Positions 35,308 to 45,599 of a DNA stretch of 64,000 nucleotides are shown here, piece by piece. Both the position numbers and the translations under genes were made by a program. The first letter of the stretch is position 1; the number at the start of each line of letters is the position of its first letter. The DNA lies in NCBI GenBank assembly GCA_028023455.1, contig JAQFVV010013368.1, positions 62,001-126,000 of the forward strand, in the 5' to 3' direction. This DNA is from Epiperipatus broadwayi. Lineage: Eukaryota > Onychophora > Udeonychophora > Euonychophora > Peripatidae. The notes below the pieces were generated by a model that saw nothing but the letters and a program-made list of their open reading frames with translations, was not told the origin of the DNA and searched no databases.

Positions 35308-36177
35308 GTAAGTATATTTGAACACTTCTTGATAATATTATTAAAAATAGTCATAGAACGAAATAGTTGTTAATAATAGGATAATATTTGCTTATGTAAT
35401 TCTCTTAATTTTTACATTAATAAATAAATGGCAGAAAAGAACAGGAACTCTGCCATTGAACAAAATTCTTTGTTAAGTGCATTAGGCCGTATTTAATTCG
35501 CAAATGTATATGGTGCCAAATCTTCATGTTGTTACTATTTTACAGAATGGATCACAAAGTTATTTTACTGCTATTGTGTTAGCATAGTTGTATTTCGTTA
35601 ATTATTTATATTAAATTAATTATTCTATGACAACAATTAATTGAAAATGTGTAAACAAAATTAAAATTAGAATTTAAAACCCAATATTAGTATAGTAGAG
35701 TCTTTTGTGTAACTTTTGCAAAAAGCAGTTTGCGTGGTAAAAATATAATCTTTTATTGCTATCATTTATTGTTTTCTTTTGGTTAATCATTTCTATGTTT
35801 CTGCGATAAATATATGCAAGCATGCAATATTGTAAATGCTATAAAAATAATAGTTTTTGTTATTAATTATGTTATGAAGATATAGCATAATAGAAAAATA
35901 TTTAAAGTTTTCTTTAAATTTATTATACAATTTGCTGTTTACGTTATATGCTAGTCTCCCTTATCCATTGCCATATCAGTTGTCCATAGATAACTGAAAT
36001 TTATGTGTTGTGTTCGTAAAAATATGTACATTGCAATTCAATAATTATATATTATTAGTGTTTGTACTCCAGAAAAAGTAAGGGAAATGTATTAGAGGAA
36101 TATATTTTTTTTAGATCACTAATTGATAAGAGTATAATTAATGAACATTTGAGTAAAGTAATTTAAGAAAAGTGAAT
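35308..36177. other. intron, nothing recognised
   Basis: A/T-rich sequence with no supported gene or repeat copy. Confidence 0.35.
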
Positions 36178-36182
36178 GTTGT

Positions 36183-36796
36183 TGTTATAGTTCTCCTTTT
36201 CCTCAGAAGTGGACTATTCCCGCTTCCTTCTTTATCTGATTGGATTGAGCATTGTTTGCTGCTGGCCAATATGCTGATGTACAGATAAACACATAGCCAA
36301 TAATTAGTACAAACCAATAAGCAAGTATGATTGCTGGATCCAAATGCCCCAGTGAGGTTAGGGATCTGGCAATAAATAGTCATCCTTTTGGAGGAAAAGG
36401 GAGAGAATGTCTGTCTAACTACAAATGACGGTACACGTTCTCCAGGAGAAGCCCTGGTAATCTGAACAGCAGTAAGAATACTTATGATAGCAGTACGCTA
36501 TTTGTTTTCCGCAGCTAGGCAAGTCTACATAAGGACTGAATGCTGCTAAGATTACTGCTGACTCAAGGCAAGCTGTCTCGCACAGCCGGATGAGTCATTC
36601 TCTCTACCCATGAGGCAAACTATCAGGTGTAGCTGGAAACGGTAGAACCACAAGACTCGGATCCAAGAGTTCACATTAAAATTATATTCTTCTGCATTGT
36701 ATATAGTTATAAATATAATAAATATTATATTGATTATAATACTGGTGCTAGGGTTATTTTCTGTAGGTTAGGTCTGTACTCCAGACCAACACAACA
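36183..36796. mobile_element. solo LTR (gypsy type), 5-bp target duplication
   Basis: The 614-bp segment starts TGTTATAGTTC and ends CACAACA, so it has the TGTT...AACA termini of Ty3/gypsy LTRs. The 5-bp direct repeat gttgt flanks it (36178-36182 and 36797-36801). No internal element sequence adjoins it. The middle part resembles the LTR-like segment at 5461. A solo LTR left by recombination fits best. Confidence 0.9.
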
Positions 36797-36801
36797 GTTG
36801 T

Positions 36802-37800
36802 ATAATTAAATCAGATAGAATAGCAAACTCTTTATACATGTTCAAGATATATGCCCAAAGCACGTCAAAAGTAATTTCTAAAAGTGAACTCATGCAGTTA
36901 CAAAATGGTCAGTATATAATTATATACAGAAATTATAAAATTCATTCTAAATATCATATTCAATTTAATGGTATAAAAAATAAAATATTTTTACTAACAG
37001 AAGCACATTTTTTTTTTTAGTTTTAACTGCAAATTAATATTACTTTTTTGTCTTAATCTTTAAAAAAAAAAAGAGCGATGGAGGATAATCTTTTATTTAT
37101 TAGTAGTAAAAAAACATTAGCTTACTAATTATGAAATTATTAATGACCGGGCATCCATTATTTTTAATACTATAACTAATATGGTATTTCAAATAATATT
37201 TTTGATAATTCAAAACATAATATAAGTTTATAAGAATGTTTTTAGTATGGGAACATTTTGTAAAAATGATTATGTCAAAGAAAATATGTTTTAATATATT
37301 ATCTGTAACAGAGCTTTTTTTATTATAATTATATGTGTTAGATAAGCGCTATACAGTAGCTGGCCATGCAACTGCTTTGTTTTGATAAAATTGGTTGTGT
37401 CTGTTGTACCATCTCAAAAAAATTTGTGAAGATCACGGTATATTATAAATGCCTTCTTTTGAGATGCAATGGATGATTATTGTAGTTATGTTATTCTGCT
37501 AGAGAGTATATAGTATGCAGAAAATGAAGCCATTTTGAATAAAGTTAGAATATTATTGTAAAGTTATTTATAAGCTTGGGTCCCTTGGTTAATTAATTCA
37601 TTTTTAGAAATTTATTATTTTAAAAATGAATTTGAATCTGTGTTATTTTATTATTACTGTTAAAACAAAGTTTTCATTAATCCTTAATTTAATAGCGTAT
37701 CCTTCCTGTTTTCAAATCCTAAAATTAATTTTGAAATTATTTTTTAAGTTACCCTGAAGACAATAGATATGATTAATATCAAGATGAATTCTAGTGAAAC
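36802..37800. other. intron, nothing recognised
   Basis: A/T-rich. The 60-codon open frame at 36838-37020 ends in a T homopolymer and has no recognisable features. Confidence 0.35.
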
Positions 37801-37810
37801 AATTGAATAG

Positions 37811-37914
37811 TGTCAAGCTTTGATGGTCGAGAGGTCAGCACAGCTGCCTTACAGGCAGTTGTCCCGGGTTAGCGGGTTTGCTTCCCGGCCGATGCTATGA
37901 CACATGAAAAAAAA
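37811..37914 (+). mobile_element. short tRNA-Val-derived SINE with 10-bp target duplication
   Basis: The element is flanked by aattgaatag (37801-37810 and 37915-37924) and ends in an A run. It contains an A-box TGGTCGAGAGG (37823-37833), an anticodon-arm-like hairpin with loop CTTACAG (anticodon TAC, Val) at about 37843-37859, and a disturbed B-box region around 37874-37886. The T-arm holds an insertion and the acceptor stem pairs poorly, so this is not a functional tRNA. Poly-A tail plus duplications indicate insertion by a LINE machinery. Confidence 0.85.
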
Positions 37915-37924
37915 AATTGAATAG

Positions 37925-38310
37925 TTAGTCTGATATGATGGTATTTTATAATGACTAATTTAAAACAAGAGCCAATAATTTATTCTTTTTAAGATGTCTT
38001 CAAAAATTGATTTTTTTTTTTTTGTTTTTTTTTTTTTTAAAAATACTGAAATATTAGATGTCACCTTCAAAATCAAAAACTTTTTGATTCATTAAACTTT
38101 CAGAATTATGGCACCATGAAAGAAGTGAAAATATTTTGATTTTTTTTTTGTTGTTGTTATCAAAAACATTTTATTTTTAGTTATTTAATGAATACAGTAT
38201 TGTTCAGAAATTGTATTCATTATATTTTCAAATTCATAAACCAGAAACATCATTTCATTTATATTATTAAATGTTTTTAATACTAGCTATCCTGATATTA
38301 TTTATGTATA
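37925..38310. other. intron with T homopolymers
   Basis: Contains T-rich runs at 38007-38040 and 38138-38150. Nothing else is supported. Confidence 0.4.
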
Positions 38311-38317
38311 TGTGTGT

Positions 38318-38600
38318 TTGAATCATCATCATCATCAACCATTATCAATCCACTGCAGGATGAAGGTCTCTCCAAGTTCAATCCATCCCTTCCGATCTTT
38401 AGCTTCTTTTCTCCACATCACCCCTGCACACTTTCTTATTTCATCTATCCATCTCACATGTGGTCTCTTTCAGGGTCTTTTACAATCTCTTGGAATCCGG
38501 TTTAAGATTTCAGTTGTCCACCTATTATCATCTCTTTTAGCAATATGTCCAGTCCAACTCCATTTAAGTCTTTTAATTTTTTCAATATATTTATGTATAT
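38318..38600 (-). pseudogene. 3' end of RTE-like LINE, minus strand
   Basis: The - strand encodes the C-terminal tail seen also at 58190-58450: LKWSWTGHIAKR, then PRDCKR, then HVRWIDEIRKCAGVMWRKEA, then WIELGE and a stop. It is followed by a (GATGAT)n-type tail (ATCATC on the + strand at about 38322-38336). RTE/BovB LINEs typically end in such short simple repeats. The copy is 5'-truncated and one frame is nearly intact here, making it one of the better preserved LINE pieces in the window. Confidence 0.88.
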
Positions 38601-38624
38601 TTGACATTATTTTTAGTATAGGGG

Positions 38625-38998
38625 ATTTGAATACAGACTTTCAAGCTCCTTTCAACCATCATACAACCGATACACATGACCATACACATATGAAAAATAT
38701 AAATGATCTTCGATATACGTATTTTATGCTAAGCCAGCATTCATCAGTAGATCCAGATTACCATATAAGTGTAAAAATTTGCTATCTTAATACAAAACAG
38801 AATTGATTATATATATATGTGTGTGTAGGAGTTGATGTTCTGAATCAGCTGATGAATGCTGGTTCAGTATGAACTACATATATTGAAGATCATTTATCTT
38901 TTTCACATGTGTGTGGTCATGTGTATCATTTGTATGAGATAGAACGAAAGGCTGAAAAGAACTTGAAAGCCTGTGCTCAAACACCCTATACTACATCT
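38625..38998. repeat. foldback family D, copy with clear terminal inverted repeats
   Basis: The ends TATAGGGGATTTGAATACAG and, reversed, TATAGGGTGTTTGAGCACAG are inverted repeats. Internal arms include 'aaaatataaatgatcttc' against 'gaagatcatttatcttttt'. It follows the truncated LINE directly. Confidence 0.85.
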
Positions 38999-38999
38999 A

Positions 39000-39699
39000 G
39001 ATTCCAGATATATAAAATATTAAATATTATTTGTAACATTGAATTTTATTATAATAAATAGACTTTTTATATAGCGTGACCTACATATGTAATATAAATA
39101 AGGTGACTAACTCCGGGTCTTGTGCTTTTATGAATTTATGCGCACTCGCCCATGAGCCTTAGTTTAGAAAGCATAAGTGGACCACTTATGCTTAGAGTTT
39201 ATTGCCATTGTGCTGAAATCAGAGTTTTAACCTATTGTATGCCTGAATTATATTTTAATAAATGAGTTGGGTAAACTCATTCATTCCGTAATAGGAGAGA
39301 GATAGAATGTCATTTTTAACTATCTGCGATTAGAAATAAATAATGAATTTTGCAATATATAAATAGCATATTTATATAAAACATCCGAGCCAGTTTGATG
39401 TAAGCTTGAATTTTAAATTATGATGTTATATTAATATATTACTATATGCTATTTTAAAGTGATATTATGATATTATACATTTTATTAACAATACTCAAAT
39501 GAAAAATATATTATATTATTAAAAGTTAAGCAGGAAAATAAGTAACTTTTGTATGAAAAAAAGGAAATTGTGAGAGCCAGATTAATAGCCAGAGTTAATA
39601 GAATGTGATTGAGAATATTTTTTATTGGTATTACTATTATTTATATTGTATCTAAATTATTATGAAATGAGCTAAAACTAACTTAAGATGTAATTTTTA
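39000..39699. other. intron, nothing recognised
   Basis: A/T-rich. A less A/T-rich patch at 39105-39230 contains the small palindrome 'gcataagtggaccacttatgc' region. No gene support. Confidence 0.35.
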
Positions 39700-40640
39700 A
39701 AATGCAGAGTGCTAAATTAAAATATGCATACGCAGATGCAAATAGAAAGTTATTAAAGAAAGAATGAATTTAAATAAACAAAATCAAAATACAGAAAGCA
39801 TAGCATTTGATTTTAAAAGAATTGGTGGAATTTAACGAAAATAAAAGTTGGATTTTTTTTTATATAGAAACGTAACTTTCCTTGATGAATTTGATAAAGA
39901 GAAAATAAATTCAAGAACAGAAAATAAAATCATTATTAGTTAAGATGAAATATATATTTTCTTATTTGAAAAATAGAAAAATAACAAGTAAAGATTATAT
40001 GGTATTAATTGTTAAAGCTGATTAATCTAATAAAGATATCATTTTTGTGCATATAATGTTTAAAAACATCCTTTCAAAGAATTGTAAATTATACAAAAAA
40101 AGTTGATAGAAAAAAATTTACTAAATTTTTTAGCTATTCTCTATAAGCTTTTTAAACCACTAAACATCACATAAACACTGTCTATTAATTACTATGGCTT
40201 GCACTAGGTGGCACTATTATATGGAGAATTGGCCACTGTTTATAAACTTTTTACTAATATTTTATGTAGAAGATTAGGAGGAAAGCTGTTTTTCATTATG
40301 ATAAGAGAATAGGCAGACATACAAAGTGAATTTTGTAAAAAAATATTTATAAGTAACAAATAAAGTAATACAAAAGTATGATGAACATGTAGGAGGAAGA
40401 ATAATGCTGTAAAAAATCACTTAATGAATGAACTTGTTTTATAATGAATTATTAAGAATATTTACTATTTTGTTCATGAAATTAATACTAAATCCAAGTT
40501 CAAAAGAGGTACAAACAACATTGTTCACTTTACATGTAACTTTTCTAGAGTGATTTATAAAAGTGGAATTACCATGCTCATTGATTATTCATGTTCACAT
40601 AAATAGCTTTAGAGTAGAATAATATGATGTGTTATGTCAG
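39700..40640 (+). pseudogene. possible LINE remnant
   Basis: Scattered + strand pieces (around 39900-40090, with a DIIFVHIMFKNIL-like stretch, and 40270-40300 LCRRLGGKLFF) resemble the interval between the endonuclease and RT of RTE-like LINEs. The reading is badly broken, so this is weak. It is interrupted by the 87-bp foldback insertion at 40154-40240. Confidence 0.3.
40154..40240 (-). mobile_element. 87-bp member of foldback family A, 12-bp target duplication
   Basis: On the + strand it begins AAACCACTAAACATCACAT and ends GGAGAATTGGCCACTGTT. It is flanked by tataagcttttt (40142-40153) and tataaacttttt (40241-40252), a 12-bp duplication with one mismatch. The termini match the other family members in reverse orientation. 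Confidence 0.82.
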
Positions 40641-41114
40641 CCCTTACTTAATCCTATGGCCTGGATCCCTTATCAAAGAGCTGTACTATTTCCTGATTGA
40701 ATTTCTAATAGTTACCCAATAACAACGCAACAATACTTCGGTTAAATACAGTGCATTTAATAAATTTAACAATAATTTAATACATTAACTGACAATAATT
40801 ATTAGAGTAACTTTACATTTTATATACATATATACACATAAGCCCATAGACATACAAAATAATAATAAAGATCGTTCCAATTTGTAAATTTAGTTCCTAG
40901 CTTGCTTTCTCTTGTCTGGAGGCAAGTTCTTCGTTCTAGAAGCTACTGGGAAAAGGGTGATGTCCAGCACAGAAATTTAAGTCCATTTCCTAGTTGAGCT
41001 CCTCATTAACTCCCCACTTTCTTTTCCTCCAATTTACAATTTTTCTTTCATTGTTTCATTCCTACAGCTGATTGGCTGATATTTTCACTCATCAGATAAG
41101 GTAATTTTTTTCTA
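40641..41114. other. intron, GC-elevated patch of unknown nature
   Basis: From about 40630 to 41100 the DNA is less A/T-rich ('cctatggcctggatccc', 'cttgtctggaggcaag', 'ctgattggctg'). This could be part of an LTR or DNA element, but I found no ends, duplication or second copy. Confidence 0.3.
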
Positions 41115-41126
41115 AGTGCACACATA

Positions 41127-42558
41127 AACAAAGGCAAAACTCTCCATACAGTAGTGCCACCTGTGCCAAACAGAGTAATCAATGGATGCCAGAAGACTTG
41201 TGCATAAAATCCCTATCTATTGCCTATGCATCCAATATCCCTAGACTAGTTTCTGGCTTGTGGCCATCATCAGTGAGGAGCCTTGGATCTGAGAGCACTG
41301 CACCTAGATCTTAGGATCTAATACAACCCTCCAGCAGCCACCTTTTAACTCTACTTTACTACAAAACTATGAGAATGAAATTGAAAACACAATAATATTT
41401 TCAATCTAAGCTCAGTAGCTTATATAGTCATATGAGTCTGAACTCAATTCAGCACCATACAATTTGGTGCCTTTGGCTCTTAAACAACCATAGCCACCAC
41501 TATCCTATTAGGTAGGATTGGTGTTAAACCACTAAACATCACATGATCACTATCTCTATACTAGCACATAATTGTTGTAAACAAAGGCAAAACTCTCCTT
41601 ACAGTAGTGCCACTCTGTGCCAAACAGAGTAATCAATGGATGCCAGAAGGCTTGTGCATAAAATCTCTATTTAGTGCCTACTCATCCAATATCCCCAGAC
41701 TAGTTTCTGGTTTGTGGCCATCATCAGTGAGGAGCCTTGGATCTGAGAGCACTGCACCTAGATCTTAGGATCTAATGCAACCCTCCAGCAGCCACCTTTT
41801 AACTCTATTTTACTACAAAACTATGAGAATGAAATTGAAAACACAATAATATTTTCAATCTAAGCTCAGTAGCTTATATAGTCATATGGGTCTGAACTCA
41901 ATTCAGCACCCATACATTTTGGTGTCTTTGGCCCTTAAACAACCATAGCCACCACTATCCTATTAGGCAGGATTTGTGTTAAACCACTAAACATCACATG
42001 ATCTCTATACTAGTACATAATTGTTGTAGAGAAAGGCAAAACTCTCTATACAACAATTATGTGCTAGTATAGAGATAGTGATCATGTGATGTTTAGTGGT
42101 TTAACACCAATCCTGCCTAATATGATAGTGGTGGCTATGGTTGTTTAAGAGCCAAAGGCACCAAAATGTATGGGTGCTGAATTGAGTTCAGACCCGTATG
42201 ACTATATAAGCTATTGAGCTTAGATTAAAAATATTATTGTGTTTTCAATTTCATTCTCATAGTTTTGTAGTAAAGTAGAGTTAAAAGGTGGCTGCTGGAA
42301 GGTTGCATTAGATCGTAAGATCTAGGTGCAGTGCTCTCAGATCCAAGGCTCCTCACTGATGATGGCCACAAGCCAGAAACTAGTCTCGAGATATTGGATG
42401 AGTAGGCAATAGATAGGGATTTTATGCACAAGCCTTCTGGCATCCATTGATTACTCTATTTGGCACAGGGTGGCACTACTGTATGGAGAGTTTTGCCTTT
42501 GTTTACAACAATTATGAGCTAGTATAGAGATAGTGATCATGTGATGTTTAGTGGTTTA
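41127..42558. mobile_element. compound foldback family A element, 12-bp target duplication
   Basis: The insertion starts AACAAAGGCAAAACTC and ends TGTTTAGTGGTTTA. It is flanked by the perfect 12-bp repeat agtgcacacata (41115-41126 and 42559-42570). Inside are two direct units (about 41127-41580 and 41581-42030) and one inverted unit (about 42035-42558). Each unit carries 'gtaatcaatggatgccagaa', 'cttgtggccatcatcagtg' and 'gccaccactatc'-type blocks. No coding frame is present. It lies 11 bases from the acceptor of the candidate exon at 42582. Confidence 0.93.
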
Positions 42559-42581
42559 AGTGCACACATATTGGATTCCAG

Positions 42582-42688
42582 AATGTTTTACCTTTTGATA
42601 ACTTTAAAGAGGCATTCTACATTAACAGAGACATCCATGCAATCAACAGAAGAGACACGTGCTTCGACATCTCGAAAAAATGGGCTAC
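42582..42688 (+). CDS. candidate extra exon, linkage uncertain
   Basis: Between a possible acceptor ('attggattccag', ends 42581) and a possible donor (TAC|GTAACA, 42689) one frame is open for 107 bases and looks protein-like: NVLPFDNFKEAFYINRDIHA continuing to a KKWAT end. Base composition is clearly richer in GC than the flanks. It starts in phase 0, as exon 3 would require, but ends in phase 2. If spliced to exon 4 it would force another frame there, one that is also open. I prefer direct joining of exon 3 to exon 4 because that frame fits DUF4347. This may be an alternative exon, a dead exon or an unrelated remnant. The foldback insertion beside it has displaced its upstream intron sequence. 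Confidence 0.35.
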
Positions 42689-42699
42689 GTAACAGTAAC

Positions 42700-43149
42700 T
42701 CATTTGAATATTCTCATTTACATATATTAAGTACATTTTCACGAAGGCTATGAGTATGAGGCACAGTTCCTCGAAAACGTTCAGCCAAATTTATTATTAA
42801 CTATATATTTTTTCTCTAATAATTTACAATTAAGTATTTTTATTAAGGAGAAATTAAAACCACATTTATTAACAAGTTATTATGAGACTCAAATTCTTGT
42901 TATCAATGACAGAAATCTGATTTTCATAAAAGAATAAATATATTTTTATCTCGATATCATATTTTATGTTTTCGCTATGTGCATGTACCCACACAGATAT
43001 ATATCAATAAGTCATTGCTTTTAATGCAGATTTTAGATATAAGCTAGGTGAATAACATAATGCTTTAATTTAATAATATACAAAAAAAGATATATGCCAA
43101 GATGACTCCATTTTTTTAAAAATTATATGTAGCAACTTTATCATAAATT
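42700..43149. other. intron, nothing recognised
   Basis: A/T-rich sequence with no supported feature. Confidence 0.35.
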
Positions 43150-44450
43150 TTCACAGATTTGGATTAAAAAATGTAAGATTTCAAGATAAACGATGATTCT
43201 TTAAATCAGTTAGTAGATGATATTATTTTTGCAAGAACCCTTGAAGATTTTTGATTAAAAAGTTGCAAACTATTAGCTATTTTGAACAAGATTTGAAAAT
43301 AAGTTTTAATAAAATTAAAATAAGATGCAGTTTAATGATCTCATATTCAATAGAAAGAAAATTGTGCAATAATTAATTGTTTACATGGATCAATTGGTAT
43401 TGGAAAAATAAGGAAAGTGGAAGAGCAGAATTAGAAGATGAAGATAAACCTTGGTCTCATTTAGGAATTTGATATTTCCACCAGTGATTGTGTGTCACAT
43501 TATACTGTAATTGTTTTTACAATCAGTTCATTGATATTTATTTTTTTAATCCAGATTATTCTGTATTTAATGAATAATAATTAAATTCCCATTTATTGTT
43601 CTATATTGGATAATTAGTTGGATAGTTATAATCCAACTATTTGAAGAAATAAATCTTAATCTTGCTTGTAATTACCTATTAGGACAGACATTTAGACATT
43701 AGATATGATGGGTGGATGTGCTAATCCCTATGTCATGAGACTCTTTTAGATGAATTTGAAAAATTAAAATGGCATGGAACATATTTGATAGAATAGTTAT
43801 ATATATATGAAAAATTCCTTTATATTTAAAAAAATTCCTTTATATTTAAAAAGAAAAGCTTCCAATCAGTGGAAATTTATCTGTTTTGATTTATGCAGTG
43901 TGAATTCTGAAATAAAAAACCAAAGAGACACTTAGAAAGATGTGTTGGCAATAATAAGACAAAAAAGATAAAGTAAACCATATCTAAGTGTTGGTAGAAA
44001 TATGACGTTTTTTCCATAGTGGTGAAGGTATTATCTTTGCTTTCTGTAGTCAGCACATTGAGATTTGTTTGGATCAACTTGGATTCTCAAGGATCTTCAC
44101 TCTTTAGCTATTTACTGATTAGTAAATAGGAAGCACACTTGATTAAGGGCCAATGATGTGAAAGAAAATGCTTGTCACATGAAAATATTTTTCAGATTCA
44201 CTCAATATGGAGTTAGAAAAGAAAGGAATGAATTCAACCCCAAATTATTTTTGAAAAATTTAAAGGACTTAAATGGATTGGAAATTGGCTGGACTCATAA
44301 CACAAAGAAGTGGAACAGTGAAAAAAAAAAAACTTATATTATGGAAAGGAAGGCTCATTACAGATATTTGAGAATTATTTTATTGTCAATAGTTATGATA
44401 ATAATTACAACCACTTGCAAATAAATAAATAATAATAAAAAATTAGGAGC
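43150..44450 (+). pseudogene. decayed LINE remnant (RT palm/thumb region)
   Basis: Around 43195-43330 the + frames read LVDDIIFARTLEDF and then KISFNKIKIRC, with frameshifts. This is the 'ADD...F......L' active-site region and the following 'N..KT.' block of a LINE reverse transcriptase. 43400-43470 and 44158-44424 could be C-terminal pieces; the latter (88 codons, Lys/Asn-rich) is open but I do not recognise it. A 21-base direct repeat ('attcctttatatttaaaaa') lies at 43810-43855. Confidence 0.45.
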
Positions 44451-44884
44451 TGTATCATTAATTATCGTACATTTATGAGATGCCAAATAGTATTTTATAT
44501 ACAATATTTTAAGGTGAAATAGTGAATATTTCACCCATATTGGTACTTAAGGATTTTTAATTTCTGAGTATTTAAATGAGCTTAAACCCGATCAGATACT
44601 AGCATGATAGAAATAGCTATAGTGTTGATTATAGGAAAAATAATTATATAAACTTCCTAACATTCTTTTATATCTATCCACTACACGGATTGCTTTAGAT
44701 TTCATTGTAGTGACTTGAATGCAGCACCGAAATTATGTATATATTTGCAATACAGATTATTTTAAAAAAATAAACTAATCAACAAATGTAGCAAATCATT
44801 ACTTAGTATGCAGTTGTATGTGCTTTAACGTAAAATTGTTCACTATTTCGAAGGTTTGAATTTTTTACTGTTTATTATTATTCA

Positions 44885-44940
44885 TTTGAGCCACTAAACA
44901 TCACCTGATCACCATTCTTTATGTTTGTGTTTGCCTCTGT
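44885..44940 (-). mobile_element. short internally deleted foldback family A copy
   Basis: On the + strand it has the terminus CCACTAAACATCAC (from 44890) and, about 30 bases on, TTTGCCTCTGT, the reverse of the AACA(G)AGGCAAA end. The target duplication is not clear. Confidence 0.6.
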
Positions 44941-44999
44941 GATAATATTTATTGATTTGCCATTTTATTTGGCATATTATTTAACAAAATATAAAGAAA

Positions 45000-45519
45000 T
45001 CTGTAGGTATTCCAACCAAGCCAGGAGATAGATTGCATTCGTAGTCTTGATATGTATTTGGTACATGGTTCATAGTTTCTATTTAACTACATGTACAAAA
45101 GTCAATGGCTGTCAAATTCTATGCATGACATATATGAAACAGAAGAATATAAAGATCATAGGTTATCCTGAATCTATTGATAATGCTCCTAAAATATCTA
45201 CGAAAAAAAAAAAACTTGTTAACTTTATAGTCGAATTTGGGGGGAAAATTTGTTTAGAATCTTGTAGCAAGTCCATTTTTTTTAACACTATAATTCTTTG
45301 ATTGTTTGAAAAGATTCTTGGTTGAACATTCAGACAGGGAGGGGGGGATTTTGATTTAAGATGAGTCTTGGATACTGGAACTATATTTTAGTTTCTGCGT
45401 AACAGATTTTTACACATTTTCTGTGATGCAACTTTTTTCCTGATATCTACTGGAGAAATATATGAAAAAATGAAATCCTATTGCCAAGAAGTAGACTCGA
45501 ATAATGGTAATATTATTTT
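45000..45519. other. intron, nothing recognised
   Basis: An 84-codon + strand frame (45047-45301) is Ile/Lys-rich and looks like chance. A G run lies at 45339-45347. No supported gene. Confidence 0.3.
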
Positions 45520-45523
45520 GTAA

Positions 45524-45548
45524 ACCACTAAACATCACATGATCACAA
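45524..45548 (-). repeat. isolated terminus of foldback family A
   Basis: The sequence TAAACCACTAAACATCACAT followed by GATCAC matches one end of the family. The other end was not found nearby. Confidence 0.6.
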
Positions 45549-45599
45549 TTTTTTACTTCTTTGAACAATGATATAATGCTCATCAGTAGAATATGTTAG

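Noticed and set aside
37811-37914. Functional tRNA-Val gene.
   Set aside because: The T-arm has an insertion, the acceptor stem pairs poorly, and the poly-A tail with target duplications marks a retroposed copy.
38312-38806. 164-codon + strand frame as a gene.
   Set aside because: It runs antisense across the 3' end of an RTE-like LINE and into a foldback repeat.
42234-42443. 69-codon - strand frame, and a similar one at 48685-48933.
   Set aside because: Both lie within foldback family A repeats and have no protein features.
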